Origin: Brasilonema angustatum HA4187-MV1
GTDB taxonomy: Bacteria > Cyanobacteriota > Cyanobacteriia > Cyanobacteriales > Nostocaceae
Length of the DNA: 64,000 bases
Direction: 5' to 3'
NCBI GenBank assembly: GCA_019359695.1
Contig: JAHHGV010000022.1
Location: forward strand, 62,001 to 126,000
Shown here: positions 25,643 to 32,986 of the stretch, piece by piece
How positions within the stretch are numbered: the first letter of the stretch is position 1
How the letters are laid out: each line of letters opens with the position of its first letter
The notes under the pieces: generated by a model
What the model saw: the letters and a program-made list of their open reading frames with translations, nothing else
Told to the model about the DNA's origin: nothing
Databases searched by the model: none
Translations under genes and position numbers: made by a program

Positions 25643-26983
25643 ATGAATTTACCCAATCCTGTCAAAACCCCGTCTTTTTTACAAAAAATCCAATGGGTTG
25701 CTGATCCTGTAGGATATATGGAAAGTGCAGTTCAGGAATATCCTGACATTTTTACTGCTAAGGTAGTTGGTTTTGGAGATACCGTCGTATTCGTACAGCA
25801 TCCTCAGACAATTCAGGAAATTTTAACTAATGATACAAAGAAGTTTGCTGCCTTAGGTAGAAACAACACTATTATGCTACCCTTCGTAGGTAATAATTCT
25901 ATCGTGTTGCTTGAGAAAGAACGTCATAGACGACAACGACAACTATTGATGCCCCCCTTTCATGGAGAAAGAATGCGAGCCTATGGAGAATTAATTCGTC
26001 ATCTTACAGAGAAAGTCTGGAGCCAATTACCACAGCAACAACCCTTTGTAGCTCGTACTGTCATGCAGGAGATATCGCTGCAAGTTATGTTACAAGTTGT
26101 CTTTGGTTTATATGAAGGAGAACGTTACCAAAAACTCAAGCATCTATTAGGATTACTGACAACAATATTAGAATCACCACTCAAGTCTAGCTTCCAATTC
26201 TTCCCCTTCCTGCAAAAAGATTTAGGTGCTTGGAGTCCTTGGGGAAGGTTTGTGCGCCAACGTCGGCAAATTGATGAATTACTTTACGCTGAAATTGCTG
26301 AACGCCGTGCACAAAGCAATCCAAATCGTATTGATATCCTCTCATTGCTGATGTCCGCACGGGATGAAGAGGATCAGCCAATGACGGATCAAGAGTTGCG
26401 TGATGAGATGATAACTCTACTGTTATCTGGAATGGAAACCACAGCATCAGCAATGGCTTGGGGATTATATTGGATTCATCGATTGCCACAAGTTCGTGAA
26501 AAACTGCTCCAAGAACTGGATACTCTAGGTCCTTCACCAGATCCGATGAGCGTTGTCCGACTACCTTATCTAAGCGCAGTCTGTAATGAGACTTTGCGTA
26601 TTTCTCCTATTGTAATTTTGACTTTACCCAGAGTCGTGCAAGAACCCTGCGTACTACTGGGACATCAGTTAGAACCTGATACTATCGTCCTTGGCTGCAT
26701 GTACCTCACACATCAACGCGAGGATTTATACCCACAGCCCAAGCAGTTTAAACCAGAGCGCTTTTTGGAATGCCAATTTTCTCCTTATGAATTTATGCCT
26801 TTTGGGGGTGGTGTCCGTCGCTGTATTGGTGAAGCTTTGGCTGTGTTTGAAATGAAGCTTGTTTTGGCAACTATCGTGTCACACTATCAGCTTGCACTCA
26901 CTACCAATCAACCAGAACAACCTCAAAGACGAGGAGTAACCCTTGCTCCTAGCGGTAAAGTCAAGATGATGATAACAGGATAA
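25643..26983 (+). CDS. Cytochrome P450, CYP110-like (copy 1, truncated tail)
   Basis: This haem monooxygenase has the Cys-ligand loop FMPFGGGVRRCIGEALA near residue 393, the I-helix SGMETTASAMAW near 260 and the ExxR motif ETLR near 310. Cyanobacterial CYP110 members hydroxylate fatty acids, alkanes or terpenes with broad specificity. It is closely similar to copy 2 at 27225. Copy 1 stops at TAA after KVKMMITG, where copy 2 has GAA; the sequence after the stop would still read RKFQESPKVAASV in frame. The 14 missing C-terminal residues lie beyond the core fold, so the enzyme may still work. Confidence 0.92.
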   Translation: MNLPNPVKTPSFLQKIQWVADPVGYMESAVQEYPDIFTAKVVGFGDTVVFVQHPQTIQEILTNDTKKFAALGRNNTIMLPFVGNNSIVLLEKERHRRQRQLLMPPFHGERMRAYGELIRHLTEKVWSQLPQQQPFVARTVMQEISLQVMLQVVFGLYEGERYQKLKHLLGLLTTILESPLKSSFQFFPFLQKDLGAWSPWGRFVRQRRQIDELLYAEIAERRAQSNPNRIDILSLLMSARDEEDQPMTDQELRDEMITLLLSGMETTASAMAWGLYWIHRLPQVREKLLQELDTLGPSPDPMSVVRLPYLSAVCNETLRISPIVILTLPRVVQEPCVLLGHQLEPDTIVLGCMYLTHQREDLYPQPKQFKPERFLECQFSPYEFMPFGGGVRRCIGEALAVFEMKLVLATIVSHYQLALTTNQPEQPQRRGVTLAPSGKVKMMITG

Positions 26984-27014
26984 CGGAAGTTTCAAGAGTC
27001 TCCAAAAGTAGCAG

Positions 27015-27162
27015 CAAGTGTTTAAATTCAAAGGGGTGTAGGGGAATAGGGGTGTAGGGGAGCCAGTGCCTCACCCCGGTGCTCCCCCACAGCTTTACAA
27101 CGCCAGATGCCTCAAGTCGGGAAACCCGCCCACGGCACTGGCTCCCCTTACACCCTTACACC
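27015..27162. repeat. Palindromic dispersed repeat between the two P450 genes
   Basis: Heptamer-type GGGTGTAGGGGA units and ggggagccagtgcc on the left pair with ggcactggctcccc and TACACCC units on the right, so the 130-bp element can fold into a long hairpin around a GC-rich centre (ctcaagtcgggaaacccgc). It sits exactly at the junction between the duplicated units. Confidence 0.75.
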
Positions 27163-27224
27163 CCTGGATTAAGCCTTTTCAATAAAATTGATGCATAAAA
27201 TATATATATTGTCAATATAAGCAT

Positions 27225-28607
27225 ATGAATCTACCCAATCCTGTCAAAACCCCGTCTTTTTTACAACAAATCCAATGGATTGTTCAACCTATAGGATATA
27301 TGGAAAGCGCGGCTCAACAATATCCTGACATTTTTAGTACTGCGGTAGCTCCTTCTAGGGATGCTTTAGTATTTGTGAACCATCCCCAAGCAATTCAAGA
27401 AATTTTCACCAGCGATAGAAAGAAGTTTGCAGCCCTGAGTCGGGAGAACAAAATTTTGCAACCCTTAATAGGGGATAGTTCAGTCATTATGTTGGACGGC
27501 GATCGCCACAAACGACAACGCCAACTCCTAATGCCCCCCTTTCATGGGGAACGGATGCGAGCCTACGGTGAAATAATTCGCAATATAACTGAAAAAGTCT
27601 TTAGTCAGCTACCACACAATAAACCTTTGTCGATTCGGACACCAATGCAGGAAATTTCCTTGCAAGTCATTTTACAGGCTGTCTTTGGCTTATATGAGGG
27701 AGAACGTTGCCAACAACTCAAGCACTTATTCAGTGAAATGTTGGAGGTTTTTCAGTCACCACTCAGTTTTAGCTTCTTACTTTTTCCGTTTCTGCAAAAA
27801 GATTTAGGGGCTTGGAGTCCTTGGGGAAGGTTTTTGCACAAACGTCAGCAAATTGATGAATTGCTTTACGCTGAAATTGCTGAACGGCGTGCACAACATG
27901 ATCCAAATCGCATCGATATCCTCTCATTGTTAATGTCAGCACGTGATCAAGAAGGTAAACCGCTGACGGATAAAGAGTTACGTGATGAGTTAATGACTTT
28001 GTTGTTTGCTGGACATGAAACCACAGCAACAGCAATGGCTTGGGCATTGTATTGGATTCACCATTTGCCGCAAGTTGGTGAAAAACTCCTCCAAGAACTG
28101 AGTACCCTCGGCGACACCCCAAATCTCATAGACATTGCACGACTCCCTTATCTAAGTGCTGTTTGCAATGAAAGCTTGCGTATTTACCCTGTTGGATTCT
28201 TGACCTTTGGTAGAGTCGTGCAAGAACCCGTTGAGCTACTGGGACATCACTTAGAGCCTGACATGGCAGTGTACGGCTGCACTTATCTTTTGCATCATCG
28301 TGAAGATTTATACCCACAGCCTAACCAGTTTAAGCCAGAGCGCTTTTTGCAACGCCAATTTTCGCCCTATGAATTTATGCCTTTTGGGGGTGGTGCCCGT
28401 CGCTGTATTGGTGAGGCTTTGGCTGTGTTTGAAATGAAGCTTGTTTTAGCAACTATCGTGTCACGCTATCAGCTTGCACTCACTACCAATCAAGCAGAAC
28501 AACCTCAACGACGAGGAGTCACCCTTGCTCCTAGTGGTAAAGTCAAGGTGATTATTACAGGAGAACGGAAGTATCAAGAGTCTCCAAAAGTAGCAGCAAG
28601 TGTTTAG
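27225..28607 (+). CDS. Cytochrome P450, CYP110-like (copy 2)
   Basis: The 460-aa protein has the haem loop FMPFGGGARRCIGEALA (Cys ligand), the canonical I-helix FAGHETTATAMAW and the ExxR motif ESLR. The first 25 codons and the last 100 are nearly identical to copy 1, while the middle has diverged more, especially around the predicted substrate-recognition sites (residues 40-70 and 165-190). Upstream bases also match copy 1 (ttgatgcataa, then gcatatg at the start). ccmK follows after 11 bp. Confidence 0.94.
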   Translation: MNLPNPVKTPSFLQQIQWIVQPIGYMESAAQQYPDIFSTAVAPSRDALVFVNHPQAIQEIFTSDRKKFAALSRENKILQPLIGDSSVIMLDGDRHKRQRQLLMPPFHGERMRAYGEIIRNITEKVFSQLPHNKPLSIRTPMQEISLQVILQAVFGLYEGERCQQLKHLFSEMLEVFQSPLSFSFLLFPFLQKDLGAWSPWGRFLHKRQQIDELLYAEIAERRAQHDPNRIDILSLLMSARDQEGKPLTDKELRDELMTLLFAGHETTATAMAWALYWIHHLPQVGEKLLQELSTLGDTPNLIDIARLPYLSAVCNESLRIYPVGFLTFGRVVQEPVELLGHHLEPDMAVYGCTYLLHHREDLYPQPNQFKPERFLQRQFSPYEFMPFGGGARRCIGEALAVFEMKLVLATIVSRYQLALTTNQAEQPQRRGVTLAPSGKVKVIITGERKYQESPKVAASV

Positions 28608-28618
28608 AGTAAGTAAGC

Positions 28619-28957
28619 ATGACTTTAGCACTTGGCATGATTGAAGTTTATGGCGTTCCTACAGCAGTAGAAGCGGGGGACGCGATGTGTAAAGCTGCCC
28701 GTATCACTCTTGTTGGGTATGAAAATACTGATTTAGGGCGAATTACTGTGCTTATCCGGGGAGCAGTAGGTGAGGTTAATGTTGCGATCGCAGCAGGACT
28801 TGAGGCGATTCCGCGAGTGAATGGTGGTGAGGTGCTTTCTCATCATATAATTCCTCGTCCCCATGAAAATTTAGAATATGTTTTGCCGATTTATCAATCA
28901 GTAAATATTGAGCAATTCAATTCTGATATCCGATTTCCACCACCATTGTCGGCGTAA
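28619..28957 (+). CDS. ccmK: CcmK-type carboxysome shell protein (BMC domain)
   Basis: The 112-aa protein has one bacterial microcompartment domain: ALGMIEVYGVPTAVEAGDAM, KAARITLVGYEN, RGAVGEVNVAIAAGLEA and HIIPRPHENLEYVLP. Such proteins form hexamers that tile the carboxysome shell. The pore-lining loop, KIGSG in typical CcmK1/K2, is NTDLG here, so the pore should differ in charge and size, as in accessory CcmK3-6 types. No second ccmK is next to it, although accessory types often come in pairs. The start is 11 bp after the P450 stop. Confidence 0.9.
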   Translation: MTLALGMIEVYGVPTAVEAGDAMCKAARITLVGYENTDLGRITVLIRGAVGEVNVAIAAGLEAIPRVNGGEVLSHHIIPRPHENLEYVLPIYQSVNIEQFNSDIRFPPPLSA

Positions 28958-29003
28958 AAACTATTGAGTATGTGGGGGTGTTGAGTTTGTATTGTTCCTA
29001 AGT

Positions 29004-29579
29004 TTAAAAGACAGTCCGCAAATCGAGAATAAAACCAGGTAAAATATCTTCACCTGATAGTTCGGTTGGTGATTCTAAAACTTCTACTGCTTGCCCCAAA
29101 CGGTATATTTCTACTCGGCGTGTTTTCCTATCAATTAACCAGCCGAGTTTAACTTCATTTTCCATGTATTCTTGCATTTTTTCTTGAGTTTTTTGTAAAT
29201 TATCAGACGGTGACATTAACTCTAAAACAAAATCTGGGACGATGGGAGGGAATTTCTCTTTTTGTTCAGAGGTAAGCAAATCCCATCTTTCTTGTCTTAT
29301 CCAAGTCACATCAGGAGAACGATTAGCACCATTAGGAAGTTTAAAGCCAGTTGAAGAATCAAAAACTTTTCCAAGCTTTGTTTGACGATTCCAAATCACA
29401 AAATCAGCATTAATTTCTGAGTTATGGCTTCCTGTTTGTCCTCCTGTTGGGGGCATGATAATAAGTTCTCCCTTGGCGCTTCTTTCAAATTTGATATCAG
29501 GGTTTTTTTGACAAAGTTGATAAAATTGCTCGTCGGTTAATTCAATAACAGGTTTGAGGTCGATGGTAATAGTGTTCAT
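29004..29579 (-). CDS. Uma2 family (DUF820) restriction-endonuclease-like protein
   Basis: Starting at the ATG 29579 gives a 191-aa protein MNTITIDLKPVIELTDEQFY. Features of the Uma2 family are the N-terminal FERSAKGELIIMPPTGG, the PD-(D/E)XK-like core SPDVTWIRQERW and PDFVLELMSPSDNLQKTQEKM-EYM, and GWLIDRKTRRVEIYR. The family is greatly expanded in cyanobacteria; the nuclease fold is predicted, the biological role unknown. The open frame upstream of this ATG is not family-like. Confidence 0.88.
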   Translation of the reverse strand: MNTITIDLKPVIELTDEQFYQLCQKNPDIKFERSAKGELIIMPPTGGQTGSHNSEINADFVIWNRQTKLGKVFDSSTGFKLPNGANRSPDVTWIRQERWDLLTSEQKEKFPPIVPDFVLELMSPSDNLQKTQEKMQEYMENEVKLGWLIDRKTRRVEIYRLGQAVEVLESPTELSGEDILPGFILDLRTVF

Positions 29580-29639
29580 AAGAAGTGAGGAGTTAAAAAA
29601 TGCAATAGTGCTCAACAATTAGCTGCGACTTAAACTTAT

Positions 29640-29831
29640 ATCTTGCACCTGAGAAAACAAATTTCAATAATCTAAACATATTATTTGTCTCCGTTCTCGT
29701 CCGCCTAGGACTGTAAGTCCCAGGCTCATAGCCAAAGTCCATTAAAATGGACTAAAAGCAGAACGTTTATTGAGTATATTTCAACACTATTTTATCTAAG
29801 CATTAGTAGTTTACTTGTAATGGTGCAAGAT
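29640..29831. mobile_element. MITE-like element, copy 1 (192 bp)
   Basis: The element has terminal inverted repeats ATCTTGCACC (29640-29649) and GGTGCAAGAT (29822-29831). Inside are two perfect hairpins, GGACTGTAAGTCC and AGTCCATTAAAATGGACT. A second complete copy lies in the opposite orientation at 62877-63065, alignable over its whole length. It contains no ORF. The right end is 10 bp from the stop of the PstS-like gene and could influence its 3' end. Confidence 0.75.
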
Positions 29832-29841
29832 TTCAGTCAAC

Positions 29842-30828
29842 CTACTTCAATGGAATAAAACCTACTCGTTGGACAATCTGTTGTCCACCAGGGGAGATAG
29901 CAAAATCAATAAATTGTTTTGCACCGGGACTGGTTTTACGCGGTACGACTAAATAAACGACTCGACTAATAGGATAAGTACTATTTTTAATTGCAGCTTG
30001 ATCAGTAGGAGAAATTCCATTTACAGAAACAATACGAACCGTTTTTTGATTTTCTAACTGGGAAACTGTGCTGTAAGTGATGCCATTATCACCTAACTCA
30101 CGTAATAGCGCAGTCGTTTCATCTTTCTTGATTGTGGTGAAATTTGTACTATCAGGTGCAAAAGATTCCTCCAACAGCACAACTTCCTGAAAGAATGTAT
30201 ATGTACCACTATCTGGAGAGCGGTTAATAACTTTTATTGGTAGGTTAGGACCTCCTACTTGTGACCAGTTAGTGATTTTTCCTTGAAAAATTCCCTTCAA
30301 CTGTTCTATAGTCAATTCCCCCTTATACGGGTTGTTGACGCCTACTGCGACAGCCAAAGCATCGCGGGCAATTGGAACTTGCACGAGTCCAGCCTGTGCT
30401 TCATCAGCCTTTAGGGGACGTGAACTAGCAGCCATCAACACTTTGCCGTCTCTCAAGTTTTGAATCCCTTTATTAGTGCCATTGGGACTACCATTTGGTA
30501 AACCATAAGTTGTGGGCAAGGAAGGATTTACCGGATTAAACGCAATTTGCAGCTGCTTGATCAAAGCGACTATTGTGACGCTACCATCAATTGTGAGCAC
30601 GCTTGAGTTGGGCAGACTGGTATCCAAGCTTGATGTGTCAAAAGCTTGAACTGTACTGGGTGTCGCAGTTTGCTGTCCAGAAGAATTAACAGAGGGCTGA
30701 GTCTGTTGGTTGGATGCAAAAGGCAAGCTATTTCGGAAGAACCACACACCAAACCCTAAAAGCCCTAGAGTGACGAGCAGAGATAGCACCAAAGTGAATG
30801 TTTCTTTACTGTTGCTTTTATTAGCCAT
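29842..30828 (-). CDS. PstS-like phosphate-type substrate-binding protein, membrane anchored
   Basis: The 328-aa protein has an uncleaved N-terminal membrane segment (LVLSLLVTLGLLGFGVWFF, residues 13-31), a Ser/Thr/Gln linker, and a periplasmic binding-protein domain of the PstS type. That domain shows IDGSVTIVALIKQLQ, MAASSRPLKADE, VPIARDALAVAVGVNNPY, LKGIFQGKITNWSQVGG, NRSPDSGTYTFFQEVVL and a C-terminal GGQQIVQRVGFIPL. No pst permease or ATPase genes are nearby, so it may act as a sensor or with transporters elsewhere. Confidence 0.82.
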   Translation of the reverse strand: MANKSNSKETFTLVLSLLVTLGLLGFGVWFFRNSLPFASNQQTQPSVNSSGQQTATPSTVQAFDTSSLDTSLPNSSVLTIDGSVTIVALIKQLQIAFNPVNPSLPTTYGLPNGSPNGTNKGIQNLRDGKVLMAASSRPLKADEAQAGLVQVPIARDALAVAVGVNNPYKGELTIEQLKGIFQGKITNWSQVGGPNLPIKVINRSPDSGTYTFFQEVVLLEESFAPDSTNFTTIKKDETTALLRELGDNGITYSTVSQLENQKTVRIVSVNGISPTDQAAIKNSTYPISRVVYLVVPRKTSPGAKQFIDFAISPGGQQIVQRVGFIPLK

Positions 30829-31065
30829 GAGTGATTTCAGCTATTGGACTTTGTAAATTAGTATGGTCTAGGTGGTGGTTAGTATTCCCTAGAACGCCGC
30901 TTCAGCTATCAATTGATGCGCCGAATAAACCGCTATCTCTATGCTACAGAAGTCCGTCAGTATGTGGTGCGATCGCTTCGTTGCTGCGCTCCCTTGCGAT
31001 CGCTTCTTCAATCTCAATGTCTGCAAATTCATCAGATTCAAGCTTTTTGCGATATTCCTACTAAG
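30829..31065. other. Intergenic region with HIP1-rich repeat
   Basis: About 240 bases between two minus-strand genes. It has two gcgatcgcttc copies around gttgctgcgctccc (30970-31007). A short plus-strand frame (MRRINRYLYATEVRQYVV) could be a fragment of some lost gene but is too short to assign. Confidence 0.35.
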
Positions 31066-32568
31066 TTAAGACGTACACGAGATTTTAGTCAATTTAAATA
31101 CACAACACTCCTCTAAAAATCGCTTTGGAATATCTAGACTATCTCCCCAATGTTGATGAATGTAAGAAGCATGTAGAGATGGAAGCAAATTCCATCCTTC
31201 ATCTCCTGTGGATTCTTCGGAGTCGTAGCGATAAGTTTTAAACAATGGTGAATTGGGAGTTGAGATTAAGCGGGAACGATGAAACTCATGTCCGTAAACG
31301 GTTGTACCTGCACCTACCAACAGACTATCCTGTAAAGCAACTGCTCGACGATACCCTAAGGTAAGACGCCCACCCATCACGGCTGTTGTAGGCAATACTC
31401 CTACCATTGACCAAGATTTCTCCTCAAAATCGACGATTTGCTCGCATAGATACATTAATCCGCCACATTCAGCAATGGTAGGCATTCCAGAGAGAATTGC
31501 TGTTTTGACTGCATCGCGGACGCTGTTGTTTTGGGCTAGCTGTTGGGCAAAGACTTCTGGAAAACCACCGCCAAAATACATTCCTTGCACGTCTTTTGGT
31601 AATCCAGCGTCTTCTAAAGGACTCCAAAAAACCAGTTCTGCACCTAAGTGCCGTAGCAAGTCGAGATTGTCTTGGTAGTAGAAATTGAAAGCGCGATCGC
31701 GTGCTACGGCTATTCTTACGGAAAGTGGGGAGTGAGGGAGTGAAGGAGTGAGGGAGTGAAGGAGTGAGGGAGTGAAGGAGTGAGGGAGTGAGGGAGTGGC
31801 CCAGTGAGGGAGTGAGGGAATAACTTCTCTTCCTCTTTCAGTGTTTCCCTCTCTGGTTCCCTCACTCCTCAAAAGTGGTAACAAGCGTTCCCAGTCAAAG
31901 CAAGTATTTCCCAAATGGGCGAGTCGATCAATTAAAGCCTGTAGTTGAGGAAGTTCTGCAGTTGGTACTAAACCCAGGTGTCGGTCTGGAATTGTAATAT
32001 TTTCCTCACGCCGCAACACCCCAAGAATCGGTAATTGGAGAGGTTCTAGGGCATCTTTGAGAAGGGAGAGATGGCGATCGCTTCCCACTCGATTAAGTAC
32101 AAGCCCAGCAATTTTGACTTTTTGGTCAAATGAGCAATAACCGTGTGCGATCGCAGCCACAGAACCAGACAACCGACTGCAATCTATCACCAATACTACA
32201 GGTAAATTTAGTAACCGCGCTATATGAGCCGTACTAGCAAAGTCATTTGCCCCTCTCCTTTCTAAAAAGAGGGGTTGGGGTGAGGTGACTCCATCAAACA
32301 GCCCCATCACTCCTTCTACTACAGCATATTCACATACTTTAAGGTGATGATAAAAACATTTGTTTACGTAATTTTCAGATGTCAGCACAGGGTCTAAATT
32401 GCGACAAGCGCGACCTGTGACGTGCTGATGAAACATCGGGTCGATGTAATCCGGACCAACCTTGAAAGATTGTACTTGTTTACTTCGTTGACACAAAGAC
32501 GCCAAAAGGGTGAGCGTGACTGTCGTCTTACCCACCCCACTGCGTTCTCCTGCAATAACTAAAGCCAT
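31066..32568 (-). CDS. cbiA: Cobyrinate a,c-diamide synthase
   Basis: CbiA amidates the a and c side chains of cobyrinate with glutamine and ATP in the anaerobic B12 pathway. The protein starts MALVIAGERSGVGKTTVTLT (ATG 32568), with the P-loop at residues 8-16. Family motifs are KVGPDYIDPMFH, VVEGVMGLFDG, DCSRLSGSVAAIAHGY, GLVLNRVGS, and the glutamine amidotransferase domain with GGGFPEVFAQQL, AECGGLMYL (catalytic Cys) and GHEFHRS. Two in-frame insertions are unusual: about 13 residues (SPQPLFLERRGAN) after GLFDG, and about 40 residues of TPSLPHS-type repeats between the two domains. Both come from repetitive DNA. Activity is probably kept because they fall in loops and a linker. Confidence 0.93.
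   Translation of the reverse strand: MALVIAGERSGVGKTTVTLTLLASLCQRSKQVQSFKVGPDYIDPMFHQHVTGRACRNLDPVLTSENYVNKCFYHHLKVCEYAVVEGVMGLFDGVTSPQPLFLERRGANDFASTAHIARLLNLPVVLVIDCSRLSGSVAAIAHGYCSFDQKVKIAGLVLNRVGSDRHLSLLKDALEPLQLPILGVLRREENITIPDRHLGLVPTAELPQLQALIDRLAHLGNTCFDWERLLPLLRSEGTREGNTERGREVIPSLPHWATPSLPHSFTPSLLHSLTPSLPHSPLSVRIAVARDRAFNFYYQDNLDLLRHLGAELVFWSPLEDAGLPKDVQGMYFGGGFPEVFAQQLAQNNSVRDAVKTAILSGMPTIAECGGLMYLCEQIVDFEEKSWSMVGVLPTTAVMGGRLTLGYRRAVALQDSLLVGAGTTVYGHEFHRSRLISTPNSPLFKTYRYDSEESTGDEGWNLLPSLHASYIHQHWGDSLDIPKRFLEECCVFKLTKISCTS
31727..31870 (-). repeat. Heptamer minisatellite translated inside cbiA
   Basis: On the plus strand the 7-base units gggagtg, aaggagtg and agtgagg recur over 100 bases and end in ggttccctcactcc. 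Three heptamers make seven codons, so the minus strand reads TPSLPHS repeats in frame within the linker between the ATPase and amidotransferase domains. Confidence 0.9.
32247..32288 (-). repeat. Palindromic repeat inserted in frame in cbiA
   Basis: The sequence CCCCTCTCCTTTCTAAAAAG followed by AGGGGTTGGGGTGAGGT is a small hairpin repeat. A relative lies at 32932-32978 outside any gene. Here it adds about 13 codons after the GLFDG motif of cbiA. Confidence 0.8.
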
Positions 32569-32589
32569 AAAAAAGTTAAAAGTTACCAA

Positions 32590-32986
32590 AAAAGAACTCA
32601 GAACACAGTTGTCAGAACTCAGAATTAATCAGGACTTACGCAAAGAAACCCGGTTTCTACCAAAAATCGTCTGTTTCGCAACCAAAGACGAACGAAGAAA
32701 CCGGGTTTCTAGCAGATGGTGCGTAAGTCCTATTAATTATAAGCACAGGCTGACCCTGAGCGGCTTGCCCTGACTTGCCCTTCGCGTAGCGTGCCCGCAG
32801 GGCATAGGGAGCCGAAGGGTTTTTGAACAGTTAAATCAAGAGGATTTCATCCGTGGGGATATTCTGCGTTTTGCGTTCTTCTTAAAGCTATTGACTTTTA
32901 TACAAATTTGTAATTTATTCTCATAATTATCCCCTCTCCTTGATAAGGAGAGGGGTGCCCGTAAGGGCAGGGTGAGGTCTTAACGA
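32590..32986. other. Intergenic region between opcA and cbiA, made almost wholly of repeats
   Basis: It holds a 101-bp inverted-repeat element (32631-32731), a GC-rich dispersed repeat (about 32770-32820, gcgtagcgtgcccgcagggc), and a CCCCTCTCC/GGAGAGGGG hairpin repeat (32932-32978). No gene is seen. Confidence 0.65.
32631..32731. mobile_element. MITE-like inverted-repeat element (101 bp)
   Basis: The ends AGGACTTACGCA and the complementary TGCGTAAGTCCT (one extra base) frame an inner inverted pair AGAAACCCGGTTTCT and AGAAACCGGGTTTCT, so the element folds into one long hairpin. It has no ORF. A partial end (aggacttacgcaaaaact) lies at 907 after nadE. Confidence 0.7.
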
